From positions 1,352,001-1,416,000 of the forward strand of contig JAAVLQ010000002.1 in NCBI GenBank assembly GCA_012103075.1: DNA of 64,000 nucleotides. The letters are read 5' to 3'. Within the stretch, counting starts at the first letter, position 1. Each line of letters starts with the position of its first letter. Shown here piece by piece: positions 9,646 through 21,118 of this stretch. Below the pieces are notes generated by a model. It did not search any database and had not been told where the DNA came from. It was given only the letters and a program-made list of their open reading frames with translations. Source of the DNA: Brucella cytisi (lineage in GTDB: Bacteria; Pseudomonadota; Alphaproteobacteria; Rhizobiales; Rhizobiaceae). The position numbers and the translations under genes are program-made.

Positions 9646-11157
9646 CAACCGTCCTCGCATCCGCGCCGCGCGTTACCAATTCAACTTTCATTTTGCTGAC
9701 AGCCTCGACCGGTTGCGCAATGACCGTGCTGGACACAAATGTCGTCGCGATGGTCCTACCGACCATTGCGCGGGAATTTTCGGCAAGTTTTGCTGACGTA
9801 GAGTGGGTCATCAGCACTTATGTCCTTTTGCTTCGCGTCGCTGCTCTTGCCGGCTGGCGCTCTAGCCGACCGGTTCGGACGTCGCACTGTTTTTCTGATT
9901 GGAATTGGTGCGTTCGCATTCTCATCCCGGCTTTGCGGTGTAGCAGATTCAGCCGCTTCACTTTACCTTGCTCGCGCGTTGCAAGGTGCCAGTGCCGCCT
10001 TCCAGCTCGCGCCTGCGCTCGCAATCATTGGCCATACGTTCCATCGCGATGAGGAACGTAACCGTGCATGGTCAATTTGGGGCGGCATCATGGGCCTGAC
10101 CATGGTGCTGTCACCGATTATCGGAGGCCTTATCGCGCATAGTCTCGGCTGGCGTTGGGCATTCTACATAAACATACCTATCGGCATTGTGTTGGCACTG
10201 GCTACGCTGCATTCCATCACCGATTCAAAAGATGAAAATGCGCGGCGCGTTGATCCAATCGGCATCGTTGCATTTGCGAGTACAATGTTCGGCCTCACAT
10301 GGGGACTTATCAATGGACAGGCACATGGTTGGACCTCTTCAACCGCGATTGCAGGATTTGTCGGCGGCTTAGCCGGCCTCGCTATTTTCTTGGCTGCGGA
10401 GAATATCCAGCAGCGCCCGATGCTCGATCTCAGCCTGTTCCGCAATCCTCGTTTCATCGGTGGTGTTTGGGCTATGTTTGCTTATGCCGCCTGTGCACAG
10501 GTGATGGCGTCCATGCTGCCGCTATTCCTTCAAAATGGCTTCGGTCAGCCGCCATTGCAAGCTGGTTTTGCCATGCTTCCATTTGCAAGCGCGATGCTGA
10601 TCTTCCCCAATGTCGGGCATTTTCTCGGAAAGAGAATGTCGTCGCCGGAAATTCTGTCCCTTGGACTCATGATCGTCGGTATCGGCAGCCTTGTGACAAG
10701 CTTCGGCGCACATTGCGGCGCCCGGTCTATCGTTATGTGCGGCATGTTTCTGATTGGGAGCGGTGGCGGCTTGCTGAATGGTGAAACCCAGAAAGCGATC
10801 ATGAGTACCGTTGCACGTGACCGTGCCGGGATGGCATCGGGTATCAGCACAACCGCCCGATTTACCGGCATTCTGTTGGGCTTCGCGGTCCTGAGCGGAG
10901 TGCTGGCAAGTGCTGTTCGGACTCACTTAATGCAAACGGGCTGCAAGGATCCGACATGCAGTGAAAATTTTGCTGACGCGATAGTCGCGGGCGACTTGCC
11001 TAACGCACTTGGTATGGTAGCACCTTCGGCGAGGATTGCCGCAACCGAACTTGCCATGCGAGGCTATTCTGCTGGCTTCTCGGTTGCGCTTCTGGTTTCT
11101 GCAATCGTGGCCATCGCCTCCTCGCTTTTGGTCTACTGCCTGATGAAACGACAATAG
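9642..11157 (+). CDS. MFS drug/proton antiporter of the DHA2 (EmrB/QacA) family
   Basis: About 505 residues with roughly 14 hydrophobic segments. The N-terminal motif VLDTNVVAMVLPTI is the DHA2 signature of TM1 (motif D1: LDxTIVNVALP-like). ADRFGRRTVFLIG is the MFS motif A loop after TM2, and WRWAFYINIPIGIV is the conserved TM5-6 segment. A one-base insertion in a T run at about 9825 splits the frame between ISTYVL and CFASLLLPAGALADRFG. The start overlaps the stop of the GlcG-like gene. Probable role: export of a toxic small molecule, under the divergent LysR regulator. The substrate is unknown. Confidence 0.85.
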
Positions 11158-11174
11158 CTTTCAGGCACGAAGCT

Positions 11175-11883
11175 CTATTCTTTCTTGTAAAGCGTGCGCG
11201 ACCGCTCAAGATGTCGGAGCATGGCAGCCTCGGCGCGGTCCGCATCCTTAATCGACAAGCAATCCAATATTTCCTCGTGTTCAACGAGGGTATATTTCTC
11301 TTTGCCGGTCCAGATAAGCATATGAGTGTGATACTCTTTCAGCCAAGCCAGCATAGCTTCGCTTACTGCGACCAATATTGGATTGCCGGAAATCCACGGT
11401 TATCCGGACATGAAACTCCATATCGGCAGCGATGAATGCCTCTGCATCACCAAGCGATTTCCGCTGCCGTTCGATGATCTCCCGCAGCTCGGCGATATCA
11501 TCTTCCGTTGTCTTCTGTGCAATCTCGCGAACAATTCCACGTTCGAAGAAAATTCGCGCGCTCTTCAAATCTTCCAGCGTGTCCATTGATTGCGCAAGCA
11601 TGATCTTCGCAGTCGGATCGACCTGCTGGAAAATTGAACGTGCAGTGAGTTTCAAAACCTTGGCGCGCTCGCCATGCGAGATGCTGACCAGACCCATCTT
11701 GGCAAGTGACTGCATCGCCTCGCGGATCGCGGGCCGTCCAACGCCAAAACGCTCCATCAGAACGCGCTCGGACGGCATCTCGTCGCCCGGCGTCAATTCA
11801 CCGGAAGTAATCATGTTTTCGAGCCGGTCGAAAACTTCGTCAGATAGTTTGCGGCGAATGATGGGTTCAATTGCTTGGGTCAT
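11175..11883 (-). CDS. GntR-family regulator of the FadR/FCD subfamily, likely controlling D-apiose genes
   Basis: The winged helix-turn-helix lies in the first 75 residues (PGDEMPSERVLMERFGVGRPAIREAM), followed by an all-helical FCD ligand domain with the metal/ligand residues of the subfamily (FHVRI, and HEEILDCL in the last third). A frame change at about 11400 separates FHVRIT from GNPILVAVSEAMLAWLKEY. The gene is divergent from the RuBisCO-like gene. The intergenic region and the apnO promoter share a sequence containing the FCD-type operator TGGT-N3-ACCA or a part of it, so this is the likely local repressor, released by a pathway intermediate (inference). Confidence 0.85.
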
Positions 11884-11993
11884 TGCGTCTCACTGCTCAT
11901 GAGCTTTTCTCCCTTATGCATCTTCAAATGCTCTGAGGAAAGCCGTTACCCACACTCTCGCGACCGGTTAACAATTTTCCGCTTGCAGATATT

Positions 11994-12014
11994 GGAATAC
12001 TCATTATACCAGTT
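11994..12014. promoter_or_regulatory. putative GntR operator/promoter element upstream of oiaX
   Basis: The 21-bp stretch reads GGAATACTCATT followed by ATACCAGTT. Both pieces recur at 14681-14709 upstream of apnO, where seven more bases complete the palindrome. Here only one half-site (ACCAGT) is exact. It lies 63 bp before the oiaX start and 111 bp from the gntR start, so it could serve both divergent promoters. Confidence 0.45.
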
Positions 12015-12076
12015 CGCACTCAAACACCATGCGCTTATTGCAGGCGCAATGAAAACCGTGAGTGACGACAATTCCG

Positions 12077-13331
12077 ATGAACATCTGTTTGACCTATCGC
12101 ATTGAGACAACCGGCAGCATCGAACAGATGGCCGCCAAGATCGCGAGCGATCAGTCGACCGGCACTTTCGTCGCCGTTCCGGGAGAAACCGAAGAGTTGA
12201 AGGCGCGCATCGCAGCACGTGTGCTCGAGATTCGCCCGCTTGAAGACGCAACGGTGCCTGCATGGCCGGAGCTCGAGCCCGGACACAGCCCGATCAAGCG
12301 CGCCGATGTCGATATTGCTTTTCCACTCGATGCAATCGGTACTGATCTTGCAGCACTCATGACGATTGCCGTTGGCGGCGTCTATTCGATTAAGGGCATG
12401 ACAGGCATCCGCGTTGTCGACATGAAGCTGCCGGAAGCCTTCAAAAGCGCACATCCGGTCCGCAATTCGGTATTGCCGGAAGCCGTCGTCTGACAGGTGT
12501 TGAAAAGCGTCCGATCATTGGCACCATCGTCAAGCCCGCGCTCGGGCTGCGTCCACATGAGACGGCAGAACTCGTCGGTGAACTCATTGAGTCAGGCGTC
12601 GATTTCATCAAGGACGATGAAAAACTGATGAGTCCGGCCTACTCGCCGCTTAAAGAGCGCATCGCCGCGATCATGCCGCGTATTCTCGATCACGAACAGA
12701 AGACCGGCAAAAGGTGATGTATGCTTTCGGCATCTCCCATGCTGATCCCGATGTCATGATGCGCAACCACGACATGGTGCTAGAGGCTGGCGGCAATTGC
12801 GCCGTGGTCAACATCAACTCGGTCGGCTTTGGCGGCATGAGCTTCCTGCGCAAGCGCTCGGGTCTCGTGCTTCACGCCCATCGCAACGGTTGGGACATCC
12901 TGACCCGCAACCCGGGCGCAGGCATGGATTTCCGTGTTTATCAGCAGTTCTGGCGGCTGCTCGGCGTCGATCAGTTCCAGATCAACGGCATCCGCATCAA
13001 ATATTGGGAGCCGGACGAAAGCTTTGTCAATTCGTTCAAGGCGGTCAGCACACCGCTGTTTGATCCGTCCGATTGTCCGCTTCCTGTGGCCGGTTCCGGG
13101 CAATGGGGTGGACAGGCACCGGAAACCTATGAGCGCACGGGCCGCACGACGGACCTGCTTTATCTGTGCGGCGGCGGCATTGTCAGCCATCCGGGTGGCC
13201 CTGCAGCCGGTGTTCGCGCTGTGCAGCAAGCATGGGAAGCAGCAGTTGCGGGTATCCCGCTTGAAGCTTACGCCGCAGATCACCCCGAACTTGCAGCCTC
13301 GCTCGCAAAATTCGGGAAAGGTGGCGAGTAA
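12077..13331 (+). CDS. oiaX: RuBisCO-like protein, probable 3-oxo-isoapionate-4-phosphate decarboxylase
   Basis: A form IV RuBisCO-like protein of about 418 residues. In the known D-apiose pathways RLPs act on 3-oxo-isoapionate 4-phosphate, either decarboxylating it to L-erythrulose 1-phosphate (OiaX) or splitting it with a transcarboxylase/hydrolase (OiaT). Visible features are an N-terminal domain (TYRIETTGSIEQMA), IIGTIVKPALGL with the active-site lysine (about residue 152), VDFIKDDE with the carbamylated lysine and metal ligands of RuBisCO (about 178), and GGGIVSHPGGPAAGVRAV. One-base deletions at about 12458 (G run) and 12711 (A run) break the frame. The ATG at 12077 is preferred; a GTG at 12062 is also open. 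The stop overlaps the oiaK start. OiaX versus OiaT is not settled by motif alone. Confidence 0.8.
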
Positions 13332-14676
13332 TGTCACAGGCTTCCAACGAATTACTGCTGTCTTATTACGGCGATGATCTGACCGGCTCGACCGATGTTA
13401 TGGAAGCCATGGCTTCCAACGGCGTCGACACTGTGCTGTTCATGAATGTGCCGGATGAAGAACTTCTTTCGCGCTTTTCACACTGCAAGGCTATTGGTCT
13501 TGCAGGCACCAGCCGCAGTGAAACGCCGGAATGGATGCAGGAAAATCTCACGCCTGCGTTCAACTGGCTCAAAAGCCTGAATGCTGCGATTACGCATTAC
13601 AAAGTCTGCTCGACATTCGATTCCGCACCACATGTCGGCAATATTGGCAAGGCCGTGGAAATCGGCAAAGCAATCTTCGATCAGGCCTATGTACCGTTGA
13701 TTGTCGGTGCGCCGCAGCTAAAGCGTTACACATCTTTCGGCAATCTCTTTGCCGCCTATCAGGGCGAAACCTACCGCATCGACCGCCATCCCGTCATGAG
13801 CCGCCATCCGGTCACGCCGATGCATGAAGCCGATCTGCGCGTACATCTGGCAAAGCAGACCGCACTGAAAACAGTGCTTGCTGATCTCGTAGCGCTTTCA
13901 GTCGCAGATGCAAATGATCGCGTAAACACCATTGCCAAAAATGCGGACGGCATGTTGCTGTTCGACGTCGACAGCCATGAAAGCCAGTTGCAGGCAGGTG
14001 ACCAGCTTTGGCGTCTGCGTCCTGATGCGGGTTGGTTCGTTACAGGCTCGTCCGGTGTTGAATATGCGCTTCTCGCAGCATGGGCCAAGGTCGGACTGAT
14101 TAACGCTAAAAGGAATTTCCGCTTCCCGGCAAAGCTGAACGCATCGCGGTCGTTTCGGGAAGCGTGTCGCCAACCACCGAACGCCAGATCCGCCACGCGA
14201 CCGCATCGGGCTTTACCGGCATTGATCTCAACCCACTCGACCTTCTGGGTGAGAATGGCAATCAGGCAATCGAAGCTGCCATTGCTGACGGCCAAAAGGC
14301 ACTCAAGCAGGGCAACAGTGTGATCCTCAATACCGCCCTTGGCCCTTCGGCTGACCGAGGCACAGAAATCGACAAGATCGCAGGCAGCCGCCACAAGCTG
14401 GCCCGCAGCCTCGGCTTCATCCTCCGCAGCCTTGTCGAGCGCGAAAGGCTTACCCGCGCCGTCATTGCAGGCGGCGACACTTCGAGCCACGCATTGCGTG
14501 AATTGCATGTCGATGCACTCACCACGCTTTTGCCGCTTCCACAAACACCGGGGTCGCCGCTTTGCACGGCGCACAGCGCTCACGCCGCCACCAACGGCCT
14601 CCAGATTGCCCTCAAGGGCGGTCAGGTCGGTTCTGACGGTTATTTCAGTCAGATTCGCGACGGCCTGACCGTTTGA
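13331..14676 (+). CDS. oiaK: DUF1537-family four-carbon acid sugar kinase, probable 3-oxo-isoapionate kinase
   Basis: About 449 residues. The N-terminal domain begins with SYYGDDLTGSTDVMEAM, the substrate-binding motif of DUF1537 kinases. The C-terminal nucleotide-binding domain has VVSGSVSPTTERQI, VIAGGDTSSHAL and GGQVGSDGYF, all family signatures. A one-base deletion in an A run at about 14108 splits the frame before EFPLPGKAERIAVVSGS. The start overlaps the stop of the RuBisCO-like gene (TAATG), so they are translationally coupled. In D-apiose degradation this family phosphorylates 3-oxo-isoapionate at C4, giving the substrate of the RLP; assignment rests on family plus context. Confidence 0.8.
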
Positions 14677-14680
14677 ATCT

Positions 14681-14710
14681 GGAATACTCATTGACTGGTT
14701 ATACCAGTTA
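14681..14710. promoter_or_regulatory. GntR/FCD-type operator upstream of apnO
   Basis: ACTGGTTATACCAGT at 14694-14708 is an interrupted palindrome with six-base arms around TAT and contains TGGT-N3-ACCA, the usual FadR-subfamily operator core. It is preceded by GGAATACTCATT, which also occurs upstream of oiaX. It lies 35 bp before the apnO start, where a repressor would block transcription. Confidence 0.6.
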
Positions 14711-14742
14711 CGCTACCAAAAGTCTGGGAAGGAACTACAATC

Positions 14743-16602
<1,860 letters not shown>

Positions 16603-16718
16603 CTCCCAAGGCTTGCGACATCGGGAGCTCCAACAAATGTTAGCGTTCCCGAAATGCTCCTAAAGTGCATTGTGTTTTTCCAAAACGCGGCGACGCGCTT
16701 TAGGTCTTTGTTTTTTAC

Positions 16719-16763
16719 GCATGTCGTTATCGGAAAGCCAGTGCCCACTTTTCCGCGACATGC
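16719..16763. repeat. imperfect palindromic intergenic repeat of a Rhizobiales type
   Basis: GCATGTCG at 16719 and CGACATGC ending at 16763 are exact inverted arms. Inside, TCGGAAA and TTTTCCG-like stretches pair further. The layout (GCATGTCGTTATCG, then CCAGTGCCCACTTTTC, then GCGACATGC) matches, from memory, an intergenic palindrome found in many copies in Brucella and related Rhizobiales. It lies in the 182-bp gap between the binding protein and the lipoprotein gene. No second copy was seen in this window. Confidence 0.5.
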
Positions 16764-16784
16764 TTTGATGCCGAGGATAAATTC

Positions 16785-17428
16785 ATGTCAGTGCTGAAGT
16801 CAGCTTCCATTATCCTGCTGGCCTGCGGTGTCGCGCTTTCGGGCTGCAAAATCATCAAGACTCCGACTGCAGAAGAAGCCGCCGAAGCACGCGGCGATAA
16901 TTTCAATCCCGATCGTTCGGTTGCCGACATCTGGGACTCAAAAGTTAAGCCGTTTTTGCCGAGAAAACTGCAAAGCTCGATGAAGTGATGCAGGCAGCAA
17001 ACGCAGATGCGGATGCCGCTGGAGCAAAATACGGTCATCGCGAAAAGCAGGGCAATGCCCCCTGGACCTTTGCAGCCAAGCTTGAAGGCACGGTGGTCGC
17101 CGCCGAAACGAAATCGCGCGCAGCCTATATTGATGTCGACAGCAATGGCGATGGCAAGGCCGATGCACGCGTGCAGATCGGACCGACCGTTCGCGGCAGC
17201 GCAATTCGCGACAGCCTCTCCTTTGTGAACTTCAATGAGTTTCGCAATCAGATCGATTGGGCTCAGTTTGGCAAGGCGTTCAACACCCGCGTCAATGACG
17301 ATGTTCTTTCAAAGCTACCACGCGAAGATTTGGTTGGCATGAAGGTGAAAGCCGGAGGTGCTTTCCCGTTGCCATCGAAGGGTCAGCTTCCGCTCGTCAC
17401 GCCTGTTTCCATCTCTTTGGAGAAATAA
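16785..17428 (+). CDS. DUF2291-family predicted lipoprotein of the sugar ABC operon
   Basis: About 214 residues with a lipoprotein signal (MSVLKSASIILLACGVALSG then C, lipobox ALSGC). DUF2291 proteins are found beside RbsABC-type transporters in Rhizobiales and related bacteria; their role is unknown, perhaps at the periplasmic face of the transporter. A one-base deletion in a T run at about 16961 separates DSKVKPF from FAEKTAKLDEVMQAAN. The C-terminal part has AYIDVDSNGDGKADARVQIG, reminiscent of an OB-like beta domain. The stop lies four bases before the ATP-binding gene. Confidence 0.75.
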
Positions 17429-17431
17429 GCG

Positions 17432-19008
17432 ATGGGGACGAGATTGAACCCAAAGGACGATATCGTTCTCAAGCTTGAGGATGTTTCCAAGGTCTATTCG
17501 GGCATTGTCGCGGTCAAGCGCGCCAATCTTGAATTGCGCCGTGGTTCGGTCAATGTGCTTGTCGGCGAAAACGGCGCTGGCAAGTCAACGCTGATGAAAA
17601 TCATCGCGGGCGTTGAGCGTCCGACCATGGGAAAGATCATTCTCGATGGCGAGGAAGTGTCATTCGACAGCCCCGCCGACGCGCAGAAGCGCGGCATTGC
17701 GATGATCTTTCAAGAACTCAACCTGTTTTCAAACATGACGGTGGCAGAGAATATCTTTGCCGCACGCGAGATTACACGCGGTGTGCGCGGCATCGATCAC
17801 AAGGCGCAGGTCGTCAAGGCCAATGAATATCTCGACCGCCTTGACGCAGGTATCAGGGCAAGTACGCTCGTCGCCGATTTGCCAATCGGTCAGCAGCAAC
17901 TTGTCGAAATCGCCAAGGCTATTTCGCTTGATGCACGCATCGTAATCATGGATGAACCGACATCGGCCCTTTCTGCTGCCGAAGTCGATATTCTCTTCAA
18001 GGTTATCGCCGAGTTGAAAAAGAAGGGCGTGGCAATCGTCTATATTTCGCATCGTCTCGAAGAACTGATGCGGATTGGCGATTACATCACGGTTCTGCGC
18101 GACGGAAAAATCACAGGCGGGAAGAGATCAAGAACATCGATACGCAATGGATTGTGCGTTCGATGATCGGTTCCGATGCCAAGGATTTTGCCAAGCCTGT
18201 GACCCACAAGATCGGTACAGAACGGTTTCGCGCCGAAAACATCACCTTGCCGCGTGCGACTGGCGGGCTTGCAGTTGATGACGTTTCACTGACTGTGCGG
18301 GCAGGCGAAGTTCTGGGCATTTACGGCCTTATGGGTGCCGGACGTTCTGAGTTTTTCGAATGTGTGATGGGCCAGCATGGGCACTCCACTGGCCATATCT
18401 ATATCGATGGCGAGGAAGTGAAGGAGCGCGATACGACCCGTCGCATCCGGCGTGGCCTTGCTCTCATACCAGAAGATCGCCAGCGCGAAGGTCTGGTGCA
18501 GATTTTGTCGATTGCCAGCAATCTGACACTGGCAAGTCTCGATCGTCTGGCTCGCTTCTTCCACATCACGCCAAAGCGTGAAAAGCAGGCTATTCAACAG
18601 GCGATCAAAGATCTGTCGATCAAGGCACCGAACCCCGAATTCGGGGTCACTTCGATGTCGGGTGGCAATCAACAAAAGGTTGTCATCGGCAAGGCGCTGA
18701 TGACCAATCCGAAGGTTCTTCTGATGGACGAGCCATCGCGCGGCATTGATGTGGGTGCGAAGGCCGATGTCTTCCGAACCATGCGCAGGCTTGCTGCCGA
18801 AGGTCTTTCCATTCTCTTTTCAACCTCTGATCTGGAAGAAGTCATGGCGCTCTCCGATCGCATCGCGGTGCTCAGCAATGGGAAGCTGATTGCTATATTT
18901 GACCGCGATAAAGCGACGGAAGCCGACATTGTTGCTGCATCGGCCAAGGGCCATGGACACACACATGACAACGACCATAACAAACAAATAAAGGAACTCG
19001 CGTCATGA
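17432..19008 (+). CDS. sugar ABC transporter ATP-binding protein, probably for D-apiose
   Basis: Tandem RbsA-type ATPase of about 525 residues. The first domain has [16 protein letters not shown] (Walker A) and ARIVIMDEPTSALS (Walker B); the second has [27 protein letters not shown] and [19 protein letters not shown] one-base deletion at about 18118 (a C lost from GGCCGGG) splits the frame between RDGKITG and REEIKNIDTQWIVRS. The C-terminus is His-rich (GHGHTHDNDHNKQ), which is unusual but short. GGAG lies before the ATG. The stop overlaps the permease start (ATGA). Confidence 0.9.
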
Positions 19009-20072
19009 CAGCCAACACGACGACGGCCGCCACTGACTCAACCTTTAACAGCGGCTCCGCCCTGCTGACGCTGATGAAACTGAGAACCTTCATCGCGCTT
19101 TTCGCGGTGTTCATCTTCTTCTCGTTCGCAGCACCGAACTTCCTTTCAGCCGCGAACCTAATCCTGATGTCGAAGCACGTTGCGCTTAACGCATTTCTTG
19201 CAATGGGCATGACCTTCGTCATCATCACAGGTGGCATCGACCTTTCGGTCGGCTCCATTGTCGGGCTTTGCGGCATGGTTGCAGGCGGTCTTCTGATCTA
19301 CGGCATCGATCTTGGCATCGGCTATACGATCTATTTCAACATCATCGAAATCTCGCTGATCACACTGGCTGTGGGTGTTGCAGTCGGCTTCATAAACGGG
19401 CTATTGATAACCAAACTGAATGTTGCGCCCTTCATCGCGACACTCGGCACGCTTTATGTAGCGCGCGGCCTAGCACTTCTGTCGTCGGACGGCCAAACCT
19501 TCCCGAACCTTGTAGGCCGTGAAGACCTAGGCACAACCGGCTTCGCCTTCCTCGGATCAGGCAGCATTCTCGGTCTTCCGGTCTCGATCTGGATTCTGAT
19601 CGTCGTTGCATTGGCCGCAGCCTATATCGCGCGATACACGCCGCTTGGACGGCAAATTTTCGCAGTCGGCGGCAACGAACGTGCGGCGCGCATGTCGGGT
19701 ATCCGCGTCGACCGCGTAAAGATGTTCGTTTACATGTTTTCGGGCTTCTGTGCTGCGATCGCCGGCCTTATCATTTCATCCGAACTGATGTCATCGCATC
19801 CGGCAACGGGTAACTCGTTCGAGTTGAACGCCATTGCGGCGGCAGTGCTCGGCGGCACCTCGATGTCGGGCGGGCGTGGCACCATTGGTGGCACAATCAT
19901 CGGTGCATTTGTCATCGGTATTCTCTCCGACGGGCTGGTCATGATGGGCGTTTCGTCCTTCTGGCAGATGGTCATCAAGGGCCTAGTCATCATCATTGCC
20001 GTAGTGGTTGATCAGGCACAGCGCCGCCTCCAGCAGCGCGTTACACTCATGCAAATGGCAAAAGCAGGATAA
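19005..20072 (+). CDS. ribose-type ABC transporter permease, probably for D-apiose
   Basis: Intact 355-residue permease of the RbsC family with about nine hydrophobic segments. Conserved loops are VIITGGIDLSVGSIVGLCG and AIAAAVLGGTSMSGGRGTIGG. The start overlaps the stop of the ATP-binding protein. apsD follows after 11 bp, so transport and first oxidation are co-transcribed. Confidence 0.92.
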   Translation: MTANTTTAATDSTFNSGSALLTLMKLRTFIALFAVFIFFSFAAPNFLSAANLILMSKHVALNAFLAMGMTFVIITGGIDLSVGSIVGLCGMVAGGLLIYGIDLGIGYTIYFNIIEISLITLAVGVAVGFINGLLITKLNVAPFIATLGTLYVARGLALLSSDGQTFPNLVGREDLGTTGFAFLGSGSILGLPVSIWILIVVALAAAYIARYTPLGRQIFAVGGNERAARMSGIRVDRVKMFVYMFSGFCAAIAGLIISSELMSSHPATGNSFELNAIAAAVLGGTSMSGGRGTIGGTIIGAFVIGILSDGLVMMGVSSFWQMVIKGLVIIIAVVVDQAQRRLQQRVTLMQMAKAG

Positions 20073-20083
20073 AGGCTCAGTAA

Positions 20084-21118
20084 ATGGCAGAATTGAATGG
20101 CGCTCTGATCGGCTGCGGTTTCTTCGCAATCAACCAGATTCACGCATGGAATGACGTTTCGGGTGCCAAAATCGTGGCAATCTGCGACCGCGATCCTGAG
20201 CGGTTGAAGATTGTCGGCGACCAGTTTGGCATCGAACGCCGCTACACGGATGCTGAGGCGCTGTTTGCAGATGGCGGCATCGACTTTGTCGATATCGCCA
20301 CCACAGTTTCAAGCCATCGTGCTCTGGTGGAACTTGCTGCCACCCACAAGGTGCCAGTAATCTGCCAGAAGCCTTTTGCCAAAACGCTTGATGATGCAAA
20401 GGCCATGGTGAAGGTTTGCGATGAAGCAGGCATTCCGCTCATGGTGCATGAAAACTTCCGCTGGCAGACGCCTATTCAGGCGGTGCGCAAGGCACTCGAC
20501 GGTGGCGCCATCGGCACGCCATTCTGGGGACGTTTCTCGTTTCGCTCCGGCTTTGACGTATTTTCCGGCCAGCCTTATCTTGCAGAAGGCGAACGCTTTA
20601 TCATCGAAGATTTAGGCATTCATACGCTTGATATTGCGCGCTTCATTCTGGGCGACGTGACCAGCCTTGTTGCTCGCACAAAGCGTGTGAACCCGAAGAT
20701 CAAGGGTGAAGATGTAGCAACCATTCTCATGGACCATGAAAATGGTGCTACTTCCATTGTTGACATAAGCTATGCCACCAAGCTCGAAACCGATCCTTTC
20801 CCGGAAACACTCATTGAACTTGATGGCACGCAAGGATCAATCCGGCTTTATCAGGGTTATCGCCTTGAAGTGGTTACGCCGAACGGCCCCACGGTTTCCG
20901 ACGTTTCGCCAAGACTGCTCTCGTGGGCCTCACGTCCATGGCACAATATTCAGGAAAGCGTTTTTGCCATACAACAGCATTGGGTGGACAAGCTGGAAGC
21001 TCGTGAAGAAACCTCGACATCGGGTGCGGATAATCTCAAGACTTTCGCGCTTGTCGAAGCCGCCTATGACAGTGCCGCAAGCGGCAACCGCGTTGACATT
21101 ACGGCGTTGCTCAAATGA
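20084..21118 (+). CDS. apsD: Gfo/Idh/MocA-family oxidoreductase, probable D-apiose dehydrogenase
   Basis: Intact 344-residue protein. The N-terminal Rossmann motif is LIGCGFFAINQIHAW (residues 7-21), followed by IVAICDRDPERL and VICQKPFAKTLDDAK with the family EKP-type lysine. The C-terminal alpha/beta domain contains IEDLGIHTLDIARFILGD with the D..H of the active site. ApsD oxidises D-apiose (furanose form) to D-apionolactone with NAD+. The assignment follows from the family plus the neighbouring apnL, apnO, oiaK and RLP genes. The ATG of apnL overlaps its stop. Confidence 0.8.
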   Translation: MAELNGALIGCGFFAINQIHAWNDVSGAKIVAICDRDPERLKIVGDQFGIERRYTDAEALFADGGIDFVDIATTVSSHRALVELAATHKVPVICQKPFAKTLDDAKAMVKVCDEAGIPLMVHENFRWQTPIQAVRKALDGGAIGTPFWGRFSFRSGFDVFSGQPYLAEGERFIIEDLGIHTLDIARFILGDVTSLVARTKRVNPKIKGEDVATILMDHENGATSIVDISYATKLETDPFPETLIELDGTQGSIRLYQGYRLEVVTPNGPTVSDVSPRLLSWASRPWHNIQESVFAIQQHWVDKLEAREETSTSGADNLKTFALVEAAYDSAASGNRVDITALLK

